A model generated the notes under the pieces. The model saw nothing but the letters and a program-made list of their open reading frames with translations, ran no database searches and was not told the origin of the DNA. From the NCBI RefSeq assembly GCF_041449215.1, contig NZ_JBGNFV010000001.1:2807001-2871000 (forward strand): DNA of 64,000 bases, in the 5' to 3' direction. Source of the stretch: Roseivirga sp. BDSF3-8 (GTDB lineage: Bacteria > Bacteroidota > Bacteroidia > Cytophagales > Cyclobacteriaceae). Below, piece after piece: positions 43,627 through 53,204 of this stretch. The position numbers were made by a program, and so were the translations under genes. Position 1 is the first letter of the stretch; every line of letters starts with the position of its first letter.

Positions 43627-45321
43627 TTACCAGTACCAGATCACAATGATGGCGGTGGCAATTAGCAGGAGGACGGAGAGGATACGGAAGTTTTTATACC
43701 AGGGCAGCCCGCGTAGCTCTGCTGTTTCTGCCTTAAACATGGCTTTATTCCATACCAGGCCTTCAGTCTTAGCCTCGGCGGGAGGGGCTGAGCCGAGGCT
43801 GAATATGATATGCACGATCATGCATACCAGCATAAGCAGAGGGGCTTTGTGCAGGAAGTGTATCTCATTAAGGGCAGGGATGGCGCCAGTGGCTTCAGAG
43901 TAGATCACCACTACCGACATAAGGAAGCCGGCCATAAGGGCGGCGAATGCACCGTTACCGTTTGCTCTTTTCCAAAAAAGACCGAGCAGGAATACCGCTA
44001 CTACCGGCGGGGCTATGAGGCCTAGCACGATCTGCAGGTACTCAAAGAGGGAGCGGAACTTCTCGATCTGCGGTGCCCAGAGGGCGGCGAGCAGCACTAA
44101 TACTACGGTAGCAATCTGCCCGATACGTACCAGTTGTTTGCTGGTGAGGCCTGGCTTCAGGGTATTTACAAAGTCCATAGTGATAAGGGTAGACGCTGAG
44201 TTGAGTGTGGCCGAAATACTCGATGACATAGCAGCGAGTAGTGAGGCGATCAAAAGACCGAGCAGACCTGTTGGGATCAGTGTATATAACAGCACCGGAT
44301 AGGTGAGGTTGGGGCAGTCCTTCAGGTTACTGCAGGGTGATACATTGCCGTTTTCATCAGCTATCATGTAGTTGATGCCGGTAATGTCAAGGTCAGCAAA
44401 TATGACAATGGCGACAATGCCGGGAAAAACCATTGTGTATAGTACAGGAAGCTTGAGTAATCCTGCAAAAAGGGCACCCCAGCGTCCATGGTTGAGATCC
44501 CGGGCACTTAGCACGCGCTGTACCATGAACTGGTTATTGGCCCAGAAGTAGAAGCCGAGCAGGGGCACGCCAAAGAGCAGTCCGGTCCAGGGCATGTAGT
44601 CACTGTCCAGCGGTTGCACCAGGCTAAATACTTCATCAGGAGTTTTGTCTATAGCCCCGCTGGCGTTCAGGCTATCCAGCCCCGTCATCAGGCCATTCCA
44701 GCCACCTACTTCCTGAAAGCAGAGGACGGTTAGTACAATGGAGCCAAAGAAGAGTAGCATGGCCTGTATCACCTCGGTATGTACCACGGAGCTAAGTCCG
44801 CCGGGTATGGTATAGGCGGCTGCGGCAAAGGCGAGTATCAATATGATGACAAGGGAATCGGCTTCCGGAAAGATCAGTTTCAGGATCAGGTTACCGGCAT
44901 AGAGACCGGCGGCGGTATCGATCACCACGTTGCCCACCAGGGTGATGAATGAAAAGTAGTACCTGGAGCGGCTGTCATAGCGCCTTTCCAGAAACTCGGG
45001 CATGGTATATACTTTGGATTTGAGGTAAAAAGGAAGGAAGAAAATAGCGAAGAAAACGAGTACTACCGCAGCCATCCATTCGTAATTATAAACGGCCATG
45101 TTACGGTTAAAGCCATCAGAGGCAAGGCCTAATAAGGTACTGCTGCTTATGTTGGCGGCAAACAGAGAGATACCTACTACCGGCCAGATCATGTTTCGTC
45201 CTGCGAGGAAGTAATCTTCCGATGACTGTTGTTTGCCCTTGGATATCCCGTAGATGATGATACCCACCAGATACACCACTATGATGATGATATCCAGGGT
45301 TTCGAGTTTAATTTCCTCCAT
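43627..45321 (-). CDS. Sodium:solute symporter (SSS family, SGLT-like)
   Basis: The 564-residue protein has about 14 hydrophobic segments and SSS features: SKGKQQSSEDYFLAGRNM near the N-terminus, GISLFAANISSSTLLGLASD, and a long C-terminal cytoplasmic stretch before a final helix. This is the sugar-transporting branch, with the ISSSTLLGLA sodium/substrate region intact. Next to a trehalase and alpha-glucosidase, it probably imports glucose or an alpha-glucoside with sodium. The gene lies 11 bases after the trehalase gene and its 3' end meets the long terminator at 43565. The substrate is not provable from sequence. Confidence 0.9.
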   Translation of the reverse strand: MEEIKLETLDIIIIVVYLVGIIIYGISKGKQQSSEDYFLAGRNMIWPVVGISLFAANISSSTLLGLASDGFNRNMAVYNYEWMAAVVLVFFAIFFLPFYLKSKVYTMPEFLERRYDSRSRYYFSFITLVGNVVIDTAAGLYAGNLILKLIFPEADSLVIILILAFAAAAYTIPGGLSSVVHTEVIQAMLLFFGSIVLTVLCFQEVGGWNGLMTGLDSLNASGAIDKTPDEVFSLVQPLDSDYMPWTGLLFGVPLLGFYFWANNQFMVQRVLSARDLNHGRWGALFAGLLKLPVLYTMVFPGIVAIVIFADLDITGINYMIADENGNVSPCSNLKDCPNLTYPVLLYTLIPTGLLGLLIASLLAAMSSSISATLNSASTLITMDFVNTLKPGLTSKQLVRIGQIATVVLVLLAALWAPQIEKFRSLFEYLQIVLGLIAPPVVAVFLLGLFWKRANGNGAFAALMAGFLMSVVVIYSEATGAIPALNEIHFLHKAPLLMLVCMIVHIIFSLGSAPPAEAKTEGLVWNKAMFKAETAELRGLPWYKNFRILSVLLLIATAIIVIWYW

Positions 45322-45332
45322 GTATCGATTCG

Positions 45333-46967
45333 TTAATCTTGGTCTGAGATCATGTTTTCCATCTCCTTCTTGTCTTGCAGTATGCGCATAAGGGCCAATG
45401 CGGTGCCGTTGGTCCAGCCGAAGCCGTCCTGCAGGCCATATTCACCACCTCCGGCGAGAAGTCCGATATTCACCACATTGTATTTTTCCATCATCTTGCC
45501 GGTGGCCTTGTACACTTCACGATTGCGCTCAAGCCATCTTTCGGCAGCTGACACGGCCTCTTCATCCATGCCATAATTATAGAGTCCGTTCACGCCTAGC
45601 CACTGCAGCGGTGCCCATCCGTTGGGTGCGTCCCACTGCTGGCCTGTTTCATTGAGAGTTGTAATAAAGCCTCCGTCTTTGAGGAAGTCAGCAACCAGCC
45701 TGGCCGCAGCTTTTTTTCCTTCTTTCTTGTCAGGTATGTTAAAAAACAGCGGGTAAGCACCGGCCATGGATAATACGCCTGTCGGCTCATTTTTTTTGAA
45801 ATCGAAATCTACGAAAAAGCCTTCTTCTTCATCCCATAGATAGGTCATTATAGCTTTCCGTCTTCGTTCGGCCTTTTGCAGGTAGTTCTTAGATCGTTCT
45901 ACATCACCGCCCCAGTCATAGCCCTGGGCCAGCCGCTTCTCCATATGATAGAGGAGGGCGTTCAGGTCTACCGGAATGATGTCGGTAGTGTGGATGGTAT
46001 TAAGGTTCTGCTTATCGGCCAGCCAGCGGCTGCTGTAGTCCCAGCCGGACTCAGCCCCTGCCCGCAGATGGGTATACATAGCTGCCGTATCAGGATTATC
46101 CAGGGAGTGCACCAGCTCGTAGTCTTCACGGTAGCTTTCGGGCCTGGGGCCGGGCTTATCGTCAAAATACCTGTTGAGGACGCTTCCATCGGTCATCTTC
46201 ACCACCCGGCGGTAGGCTTCTCCTTCGAGTATGCCATCGGCACCTGCCATCCAGAAGTCATACTCTTTTTGCATGGCAGGAAGCAACTCCTCCATCAGGT
46301 CGCGGTCATCTTCAGTTACCAGGCCGGCCATCAGGCTGAAAAAGGGAGGCTGTGACCGGCCGAGGTAGTAGTCCCGGTTGCCGTTAGGGATAAAGCCCAG
46401 GCTGTCTATCAGGTAGGCAAAGTTGCGTACCATATTCAGCGCCATGTCTTCCTGATCGCTGATCATGAGGCCTTCCATGGTAAAGTAGCTGTCCCAGTAG
46501 TAAATTTCCCTGAAGCGACCACCAGGTACTATGTAGGCATTGGGCAGGGGGAGGAGGCTTGACCGTGGGTTGTAGGCATCCGGCTCACGAGTAAGTACGG
46601 GCCAGAGTTCCCTGATATGTTCCTGCATGCTGCGGCTGGTGTCTGAAGTAAAATCCGTGCCGTGGGTTTCAGGCATGGTGAAGTGCTCCTGCACAAAAGC
46701 AGCGAGCTCAAACCCCTCGGTTTCTTTTTGCTGCAGGTAGAGGGTGGCAATTTCTCCGGCGTTGGACTTAGGAGTGCAGTCTACAAAGGTTTTGGAGTCT
46801 TCAAAGACGCGGGCCATTTGTACATCATGGAAGAGCTGCGAAGCGTAAAAGTCAGTCTCAGTTACCTCTATAGTGGTCTGCTCGGCTGTTTCGGTGGTGC
46901 AGGCGGGGGTAATAAAGCACAGTAGGGCCCATAAGCTACAGGTAGCTTTGAATGTTGTTTTCAGCAT
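45333..46967 (-). CDS. Trehalase, GH37, predicted lipoprotein
   Basis: The 544-residue protein has a lipoprotein signal with Cys23 (ITPAC) and then the two GH37 signatures. PGGRFREIYYWDSYF is at 148-162 and QWDAPNGWAPLQW lies in the C-terminal third. The barrel of six alpha-helical pairs is complete in length. GH37 enzymes hydrolyse trehalose to two glucoses. The lipid anchor places the enzyme in the periplasm or on the outer membrane, so it would work before the transporter. It is the first of the pair trehalase-symporter (11 bases apart). A haloperoxidase-like gene ends 39 bases upstream on the same strand and may belong to the same transcript. Confidence 0.92.
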   Translation of the reverse strand: MLKTTFKATCSLWALLCFITPACTTETAEQTTIEVTETDFYASQLFHDVQMARVFEDSKTFVDCTPKSNAGEIATLYLQQKETEGFELAAFVQEHFTMPETHGTDFTSDTSRSMQEHIRELWPVLTREPDAYNPRSSLLPLPNAYIVPGGRFREIYYWDSYFTMEGLMISDQEDMALNMVRNFAYLIDSLGFIPNGNRDYYLGRSQPPFFSLMAGLVTEDDRDLMEELLPAMQKEYDFWMAGADGILEGEAYRRVVKMTDGSVLNRYFDDKPGPRPESYREDYELVHSLDNPDTAAMYTHLRAGAESGWDYSSRWLADKQNLNTIHTTDIIPVDLNALLYHMEKRLAQGYDWGGDVERSKNYLQKAERRRKAIMTYLWDEEEGFFVDFDFKKNEPTGVLSMAGAYPLFFNIPDKKEGKKAAARLVADFLKDGGFITTLNETGQQWDAPNGWAPLQWLGVNGLYNYGMDEEAVSAAERWLERNREVYKATGKMMEKYNVVNIGLLAGGGEYGLQDGFGWTNGTALALMRILQDKKEMENMISDQD

Positions 46968-47006
46968 ACAGGTCTGGTGCCGCGGCCAAATGCGCGGTGT
47001 TTGGGT

Positions 47007-48344
47007 TTATTCTTGATTGGAGGCCACTACCGGCTTCCGTGTATTAATGTTCTCTATCATGAACCGGCCTACTCCTCTGCCTTCCGTTACTCCGTTCTCT
47101 ATGGCAGGCATGTAATGTATGCCTCCATACAGCCTGCTCATGGCGGCCTCCTGGCTGGCATGGCGAAACGAATCAAATTCGCGCACGGGCAGCCCGTATG
47201 ATGCTTCGGTGCTATCGGCAAATTCATAAGCATCACCAAAAAGCGAAGTGAGCATTTCGGCGGCAGCTGTGCTAATGACACTATGGCCGCTGGGGTATTC
47301 GGGAAAGGGCGGAGTCTGCAGCAAGGGCATCCACTCCTCATCCACGTGGCGGTTTATCACAGTCTCCGGCCGGATCAGGTTACTGCGGTATTTTTCATCC
47401 CAGCAACTAATGAATGCATCGGCCAGGGTCACGGCGGTAAGGGCATAGGCTTCAGCACTTCTGATAAGGCTGGCATCTTTACCCATACAGGCTATTTTGG
47501 TTATGCCCATCCAGTGTCCACCTGGTGTTATCTTCTTGGTAGCAAACATCACGTGACCTCTCACATTCATCACGTAAGGATTACAATCCCAGAAGCTTGC
47601 TATTTCTTTCTGCTCTTCGGTAAGGCCCTTACCTGTTTCATACACTTGCATGACTTCCTTGTAAAAGGCTGACCCTTCTTCAATACTGAACTGAGTGGGG
47701 GGAGCGGGCCGGAACTGACTGGCGGAGTCGAGTACAAAGGTGCGGATTTTATTCCAGTGGGGCTCAATAGCTTCCATATAGGCCGGGGGGGTAGGCTGCC
47801 ACTCTCCATCTTTGGTGCCTATGTGGTGTTTCTGGTAAGTGCGGGTTTGCTTGTACATGTCATGCGAAGCCCACTCCATAATGTGGTCTTTTACCTGCTG
47901 GCTATAGGCAAGGGTATTATCAAGGAGCTCTTCGCTCATGCCCTGGTTCTTCAGGCTGTCATACCACTGCTGACGGTATGAGATAATGCGGTCTTCAGAA
48001 AAGATAAGTGCCTCGCCTATTCTCAAAAAGGCATCCACGGCCGCCACTTCGGCGTGCACGGGATTTTCCGGTTGGGGAATGGGAGCCAGGCCATGTAACT
48101 GACCGGAAAGAGGGATAAATGCTGAGTCCTGACTGGCAAGCACTTCGTAAGCTCCTACGGATGAGTAGGCATAGATCCGGCTGGCTACCGGTGGTGAAAA
48201 AATATCATGTACAATCACATCTGTTACGGCCTGCATGGCATCATGAAGCGCCACAGCTGGTACTTTCACCTCCTGCGTCTCTTTTTTGACCGCATTGCAG
48301 CCCCATAGTAACAGAAGAGAAAAGATGATCGTAAACTTTTTCAT
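47007..48344 (-). CDS. PAP2/vanadium haloperoxidase-like lipoprotein
   Basis: From ATG 48344 the product has 445 residues, with a lipoprotein signal whose Cys is residue 16 (LLWGC). An earlier ATG at 48356 adds only four residues. The PAP2 acid phosphatase/vanadium haloperoxidase signatures are PEYPSGHS (with the key His) and SFRHASQEAAMSRLYGGIHY (with Arg and the last His). Such proteins bind phosphate or vanadate. Bacterial members are oxidases that halogenate organic compounds or act as phosphatases; sequence alone does not choose. Its place upstream of trehalase may be only co-transcription. The product is probably periplasmic or on the outer membrane. Confidence 0.85.
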   Translation of the reverse strand: MKKFTIIFSLLLLWGCNAVKKETQEVKVPAVALHDAMQAVTDVIVHDIFSPPVASRIYAYSSVGAYEVLASQDSAFIPLSGQLHGLAPIPQPENPVHAEVAAVDAFLRIGEALIFSEDRIISYRQQWYDSLKNQGMSEELLDNTLAYSQQVKDHIMEWASHDMYKQTRTYQKHHIGTKDGEWQPTPPAYMEAIEPHWNKIRTFVLDSASQFRPAPPTQFSIEEGSAFYKEVMQVYETGKGLTEEQKEIASFWDCNPYVMNVRGHVMFATKKITPGGHWMGITKIACMGKDASLIRSAEAYALTAVTLADAFISCWDEKYRSNLIRPETVINRHVDEEWMPLLQTPPFPEYPSGHSVISTAAAEMLTSLFGDAYEFADSTEASYGLPVREFDSFRHASQEAAMSRLYGGIHYMPAIENGVTEGRGVGRFMIENINTRKPVVASNQE

Positions 48345-48657
48345 TCCCCTATCCATCTTTGTTTCCTCACAAAATATACAAAAAATATAGTTTCGGAGAA
48401 TATTGGGGATAAATATGGTGGGGCTCTATTGTGATGGAAATATATTAGTCATCTTCATATAAGGATAAGTGTGCCTGCTCAATCTACTATGATTAGTCCG
48501 GGTGTATTCATGCTCTTGGGGTTCCGCCGCGTAAATCAAGGTATAAATCAGATGCGGCTATAAGCCAATAAGTCGTTGGTAGATGCGTGAGGGCTTATCT
48601 GAGGGATTGTTTTTTGATAAAACTGATGACGGGTATATAAGGGTAATAAAAGAAAAA

Positions 48658-48677
48658 AGGGTGCCTTCTGGCGCCCT
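48658..48677. terminator. Hairpin, weak terminator candidate
   Basis: An eight-pair stem AGGGTGCC/GGCGCCCT (one G-U) with a TTCT loop is followed by a short, interrupted T-run. Confidence 0.5.
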
Positions 48678-48712
48678 ATTTCTTGATCCAAATCAATCTT
48701 ACTAGTGTGTTC

Positions 48713-48745
48713 CCCGCAGGCGGTTAACCCTGCGGGAATTTTTCC
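48713..48745 (+). terminator. Terminator-like hairpin in gene-free DNA
   Basis: CCCGCAGG/CCTGCGGG stem, eight pairs, loop of CGGTTAAC-like sequence, followed by AATTTTT. No known gene precedes it on the plus strand. Confidence 0.7.
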
Positions 48746-48941
48746 ATGTTTATTCGAATGGTAGGTTTAGCTTTCACTTCGCACCAGCGATGTGGCTTGA
48801 AGCGATTTCGGACTTTAATCGACAATGGAGGTATTTGTAACCCACCCAGAGATGATTTTTTTGAATTAAATCAATTGAAAGGATGCAGTTGGTTGATTGT
48901 CAGTAAGTAAGCCAGTGGGGTTTTTTGAGAAAAAGACAAAA

Positions 48942-48971
48942 AGAAAGCCCGGATGTCAGGCCGGGCTTTTT
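48942..48971. terminator. Bidirectional terminator-like hairpin
   Basis: AAAGCCCGG/CCGGGCTTT pairs across an eight-base loop, with A-rich left and T-rich right flanks. Confidence 0.75.
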
Positions 48972-49225
48972 GAACGAAAAAAAGGGATGTTCAGGTGTTC
49001 ATGATCACACTTAATAGTCCGGCACGTATATTTGTAACCTGGTTTCTGAAAGTTTTTTTAACTGTTTAAACGCATGCTCAGGGTTATGTGCTCAGGATGC
49101 CGCCTGGCATGTAATATTTCCGCTTGAAAAAATTTGAATACCAAGGGGAATCTTTTTCGTTTGGCATACTAAGTTCCTTTGAGGAGAAGTTGTCAGACTC
49201 CTGTGTGGCATGATGAACTAAATCG

Positions 49226-51586
49226 ATGAATAGAAAAATACTCCTTACCGGCAGGCTGTTAACCCTCTGCTTACTGCTTATATCAACATTAGTCAATGCT
49301 CAGGCTAGCTACTCTGTGAATGGCTATATAACGGATGCATCTACAGGAGAAGGCCTTATTGGTGTGACGGTAGTGGTAAAAGAACTTGAGAAAGGTGCCA
49401 CTACGAATCCTTACGGATACTACTCCATTACCCTCCCGGCGGGAGAGTATACCCTGGTATATAGCTATATCGGTTTTGAGGAAAAAACTATATCCCTTGA
49501 CCTCACGGAAAGCAGGACGCTTAATGTGGCGCTTGCGGAGCAGACTACAGAACTGGCCGAGGTGGTAATCTCAGACACGCCCATAGACGAAAATGTACAG
49601 AGTACGGACATGGGGGTGAATAAGGTGGACATGAAGACCATAAGCCGGATGCCTGCTCTGCTGGGTGAGGTGGATGTGGTACGATCCATACAACTGTTGC
49701 CCGGAGTGAGCTCGGTAGGAGAGGGAGCCTCCGGATTTAATGTACGCGGAGGGGGTGTGGACCAGAATCTGGTGCTGCTGGATGAAGCTCCTGTGTACAA
49801 CAGTTCTCACCTTTTTGGTCTGTTTTCAGTGTTTAACCCTGATGCGGTAAAAGATGTAGAGCTGATAAAAGGGGGTATCCCTGCCGTGTATGGTGGCAGG
49901 CTTTCCTCAATACTGGATGTGCGCATGAAGGAAGGAAATACCCAGCGCTTTACCGGCAATGGCGGCATAGGTACGGTATCTTCCCGCCTTACCCTAGAAG
50001 GACCTATCATTAAAGATAAAGCCTCCTTTATAGTGGCCGGGAGGCGCTCCTATGCTGATCTGCTGCTGAAGCTTACCGGAGATGAGGACCTGAGTGACAA
50101 TACGCTCTACTTTTATGATCTGAGTGCTAAGGGTAACTACCGGATCAACGATAAAAATACCGTATTCCTCTCAGGCTATTTCGGGCGCGATGTATCTAAG
50201 TTCTCAGATGAGTTTGCCTTTGACTGGGGCAATGCCACCGGTACGGTGCGCTGGAACCACCTATTTAATGAGCGTTGGTTTGCTAACTTCACTTTTGCCT
50301 ATAGTGATTACAAGTACTCACTGGGCATACCCGAGGGGGCACAGGCTTTCGACTGGGATGCCGGCATCATAAATTACAATGCCAAAGCTGACTTTAACTA
50401 TTTTATCAAGCCTGGTAATACCTTCAATTTCGGCTTCAATGCTATTCATTATGAATTCAAACCGGGGCTGATTCAACCCGGTAGCGGGAATTCTATATTT
50501 AACCGGCTTGAACTGGATAGCCAGTATGCTGTAGAAGGGGCTGTATACGCAGATCATGAGTGGGAGGTAAACGACCGCATCAGTTTACGGTATGGCCTGC
50601 GCCTATCGCACTTCCGCTACCTGGGTCCGCAGACGGTGTATGCGTATGAGGGGGAGACCGGAGAAAGAAAGGAGCCGGTAGATGCTGAAACGTTTACTTC
50701 CGGAGAGACTATTGAGGATTACTCTTACCTGGAGCCGCGTTTTTCCATGCGGTATGAACTAAATGGAGTGAGTAGTCTGAAACTGAGCTATAACAGGATG
50801 GCGCAGTACATTCACCTTATAAGCAGCAGTACGGCAGCATCACCGCTGGATATATGGTCGCCCAGTACCCGCAATATAAAGCCCGGTATTGCCCACCAGG
50901 TGGCTGCAGGGTACTTCAGGAACCTTCAGGAGAATACTATCGAGACTTCTGCAGAGGTGTTTTACAAAACACTGGAAAACCAGGTGGACTATGTGGATGG
51001 GGCGGATCTGTTACTGAATGAATTCCTGGAAGGTGACTTGCTGTACGGCCGGGGAAGAGCGTATGGCCTGGAGCTGTATGCCCGCAAAAAAGAGGGACGC
51101 CTGAACGGCTGGGTTAGTTACACGCTATCCAGAAGCGAACGCCAGGTGGATGGTATAAATAATGATGAATGGTATGCAGTAAAGTATGACAGGACGCATG
51201 TGCTGAATGTGGTGGGCCTTTATGACCTGAACGACCGGTGGAATCTAAGTGCCAACTTTGCCTATGCCACCGGGGTCGCTACCACCTTTCCTAATGCGCG
51301 GTTTGTGTGGGATGGCATCACAGCACCTCATAATACTGAGCAAAAGCGGAATAATTACCGCATTCCGCCTTACCATCGTCTGGATCTGTCTGCTACACTG
51401 AAAGGGCGCAGCAGAGGACGATTTAGCCACGAATGGGTATTTTCAGTATACAATGTATACGGACGCAGAAATCCGTTCACCATTTACTTCCAGCAAAATG
51501 AAGACATGCCTCAGAATACCGAAGCGGTAAGGCTGTCCATATTCGGTACCATCCTACCTTCTGTCACCTTTAACTTTAAATTCTGA
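49226..51586 (+). CDS. TonB-dependent outer-membrane receptor
   Basis: The 786-residue protein has a signal peptide (about 1-25, ending in NAQA), a carboxypeptidase-regulatory-like domain (about 29-110, VNGYITDASTGEGLIGVTV) and a plug with GFNVRGGGVDQNLVLLDE and LIKGGIPAVYGGRLSS. The long beta-barrel ends in the C-terminal strand VTFNFKF. This is the TonB-dependent transporter class with SusC-like N-terminus but without the usual SusD partner. It imports an unknown ligand, probably a peptide, siderophore or sugar. The downstream DUF4249 gene overlaps by one base, and this pairing is common in the phylum. Confidence 0.9.
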   Translation: MNRKILLTGRLLTLCLLLISTLVNAQASYSVNGYITDASTGEGLIGVTVVVKELEKGATTNPYGYYSITLPAGEYTLVYSYIGFEEKTISLDLTESRTLNVALAEQTTELAEVVISDTPIDENVQSTDMGVNKVDMKTISRMPALLGEVDVVRSIQLLPGVSSVGEGASGFNVRGGGVDQNLVLLDEAPVYNSSHLFGLFSVFNPDAVKDVELIKGGIPAVYGGRLSSILDVRMKEGNTQRFTGNGGIGTVSSRLTLEGPIIKDKASFIVAGRRSYADLLLKLTGDEDLSDNTLYFYDLSAKGNYRINDKNTVFLSGYFGRDVSKFSDEFAFDWGNATGTVRWNHLFNERWFANFTFAYSDYKYSLGIPEGAQAFDWDAGIINYNAKADFNYFIKPGNTFNFGFNAIHYEFKPGLIQPGSGNSIFNRLELDSQYAVEGAVYADHEWEVNDRISLRYGLRLSHFRYLGPQTVYAYEGETGERKEPVDAETFTSGETIEDYSYLEPRFSMRYELNGVSSLKLSYNRMAQYIHLISSSTAASPLDIWSPSTRNIKPGIAHQVAAGYFRNLQENTIETSAEVFYKTLENQVDYVDGADLLLNEFLEGDLLYGRGRAYGLELYARKKEGRLNGWVSYTLSRSERQVDGINNDEWYAVKYDRTHVLNVVGLYDLNDRWNLSANFAYATGVATTFPNARFVWDGITAPHNTEQKRNNYRIPPYHRLDLSATLKGRSRGRFSHEWVFSVYNVYGRRNPFTIYFQQNEDMPQNTEAVRLSIFGTILPSVTFNFKF

Positions 51587-52449
51587 TGCGGAGACGATTA
51601 TCTCTCAGACTATCGACTTATCTGATTCTGTTTATTCCCGCTCTCATAACATGGGGCTGTGAAGATGTGGTGGATATAGACCTGGACCAGGGGGAGACAC
51701 TGCTGGTGGTAGATGGTAATGTGTATGACAATGAGGGGCCTTATACAGTCAGGCTTAACCTGACTGCGCCATACTTTGCAAATGCTCCGCTGCCTGCAGC
51801 CGAGGGGGCCAAGGTAACCATCACTGATAATGAAGGAACCAGTGACCGGCTTACCGAAACGGACCCCGGGGTGTATGTAACTGATTCACTACAGGGGGTG
51901 CCGGGTCGCACGTATACATTAACGGTGGACTACGCTGGGGAGACCTATACCGCTGTAAGCCTACTGAGGGCGGCCCCGCAAATAGACTCTGTGTACTATA
52001 CATTTGAAGAAGAGCAGGCCTTCCAGGATGCGGGCTATTTTCTTTACTACTATGGACCTGAGCTACCCGGACAGGGTGACCACTACCGGCTTAAGGTGTA
52101 CCGGAACGGGGAGCAACTAACAGATCCGGATGATTTGATATTTTTCCCTGACCGCCTTGTAAATGGTAATTACCTTTTTGACTTACAGATAAATTCTGAC
52201 CCTTTTGAGGAGCAAGATGAGTTCAGCCTGGATCTGTTGTCCATTACCGAGAGCCATTACTTTTACCTGCTGGAACTACAGGAGCAAACCAATAATGGGG
52301 GCCTGTTTTCCGATCCTCCGGCTAATATCCGGACCAATGTGGTAAATACGAATCCGGACGGACCGGCAGCAGTAGGCTGGTTTACCGCAGCAGGCATTAA
52401 TTCGATTGAAGGCAGTATAGAAGGAAATGAAGGGGTGGTGTACCCCTGA
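51586..52449 (+). CDS. DUF4249 lipoprotein, partner of the TonB receptor
   Basis: The 287-residue protein has a lipoprotein signal (Cys near 25 in ITWGCEDVV), then EDVVDIDLDQGETLLVVDG, the opening of DUF4249. A beta-rich body follows with VTDSLQGVPGRTYTL and the DHYRLKVYRNG segment. DUF4249 proteins accompany TonB-dependent receptors in this phylum and may be surface-exposed substrate-binding lipoproteins, but their function is not proven. The start overlaps the receptor's stop by one base, so translation is coupled. The family is at its usual length; the C-terminal end GNEGVVYP is short but not truncated. Confidence 0.85.
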   Translation: MRRRLSLRLSTYLILFIPALITWGCEDVVDIDLDQGETLLVVDGNVYDNEGPYTVRLNLTAPYFANAPLPAAEGAKVTITDNEGTSDRLTETDPGVYVTDSLQGVPGRTYTLTVDYAGETYTAVSLLRAAPQIDSVYYTFEEEQAFQDAGYFLYYYGPELPGQGDHYRLKVYRNGEQLTDPDDLIFFPDRLVNGNYLFDLQINSDPFEEQDEFSLDLLSITESHYFYLLELQEQTNNGGLFSDPPANIRTNVVNTNPDGPAAVGWFTAAGINSIEGSIEGNEGVVYP

Positions 52450-52454
52450 ATTAA

Positions 52455-52838
52455 TTAAAGGATATGAAGCTTCAGGGCCATTTTCGCCTTGGTCACATCG
52501 ATGGGCTTATCCACCACCTGCTCCTGGGCAATGATATGCATCCATTCTTTACTGATAAATATCTCACGGATGATCATAAAGTCCTTTTCTTCGCCGTCCT
52601 CAAACTCCTTTACGATCTCGTACTTACGTACATGAATGACCGTTGGCTCATCTTCACCCTTAAGTGTGAGGCGTAAAAAAATAGTGCCTTCGTCAGGGCG
52701 GATCTTAAAATCTAGCATTTCGTCGAGATACTTATTTAATACTTTTCCGAGTATGAACTTAAACGTACCGTCTTTGGCCGAGCGGGCTACGTCCTCTACA
52801 TTATCAGCTACTGTCCTAAGAATATCCTTTAAAGCCAT
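52455..52838 (-). CDS. Conserved hypothetical protein (127 aa)
   Basis: The 127-residue product is soluble and has a helical start (MALKDILRTVADNVEDVARS) followed by alternating strands (GTIFLRLTLKGEDEPTVIHV, then KDFMIIREIFISKEWMHII). There is no signal peptide, membrane segment or known motif. I do not recognise a family. It is convergent with the DUF4249 gene, six bases away, and is transcribed from a gap shared with a small DUF5522 gene on the same strand. It could be a small housekeeping protein of the phylum, but I cannot show this. Confidence 0.65.
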   Translation of the reverse strand: MALKDILRTVADNVEDVARSAKDGTFKFILGKVLNKYLDEMLDFKIRPDEGTIFLRLTLKGEDEPTVIHVRKYEIVKEFEDGEEKDFMIIREIFISKEWMHIIAQEQVVDKPIDVTKAKMALKLHIL

Positions 52839-52949
52839 TTATCAGTTTTTATCTTTTCTTACCAACTTAGGAAACGGCAATCAGTTAGCGAAATACTTAA
52901 AATATAAAAAAAGAGGAACTTTATTCTATATAAATCCGGGGGTGCCTGG

Positions 52950-53105
52950 TTATTTTTCTCGGCGAAAACCATAAGGGCAATGGCGGCAGCCACTTTGGCA
53001 GCAGTGCCCACGTTTCCGGTGGTATCTTTCTGTAAAGACCATGAAACCGTTTTCTACGTAGTAATCCTTACCCTCTTCCAAAACAGGACGTTGTTTACCA
53101 TTCAT
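52950..53105 (-). CDS. DUF5522-like small Cys-rich protein (51 aa)
   Basis: A 51-codon frame runs from ATG 53105 to TAA 52950-52952. It encodes a compact basic protein with EGKDYYVENGFMVFTERYH, then RGHCCQSGCRHCPYGF. This matches the DUF5522 consensus as I remember it: a Tyr/Phe-rich strand, then a CC-x2-GC-x2-CPYGF cluster with four cysteines that should bind a metal or an iron-sulfur cluster. It is smaller than gene-finding cut-offs usually allow. It lies 112 bases upstream of the 127-aa gene on the same strand. Function is unknown in the family. The start could lie slightly earlier, as no stop closes the frame for some codons. Confidence 0.75.
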   Translation of the reverse strand: MNGKQRPVLEEGKDYYVENGFMVFTERYHRKRGHCCQSGCRHCPYGFRREK

Positions 53106-53204
53106 GCCAGTCCTTTGATTGACCTTATGACCAAAGGTATAAATTCCCGCAAACCAAAACGATGGATAACGGAGATTATAATAAAAGTATAGGGTGGCTG
53201 CAGA

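Larger units (their letters stand above)
48345..49225. other. Gene-free stretch with three hairpins
   Basis: No gene is seen in these 881 bases. Three terminator-like hairpins lie at 48658-48677, 48713-48745 and 48942-48971 on a stretch with no reading frame worth naming. A lone TATATTTG (49027-49034) fits the -7 promoter element, but a TTTG partner 19 bases upstream is missing. Confidence 0.6.

Noticed and set aside
49027-49034. TATATTTG as promoter of the TonB receptor gene
   Set aside because: The partner TTTG at 19 bases is absent and the site is about 190 bases from the start.
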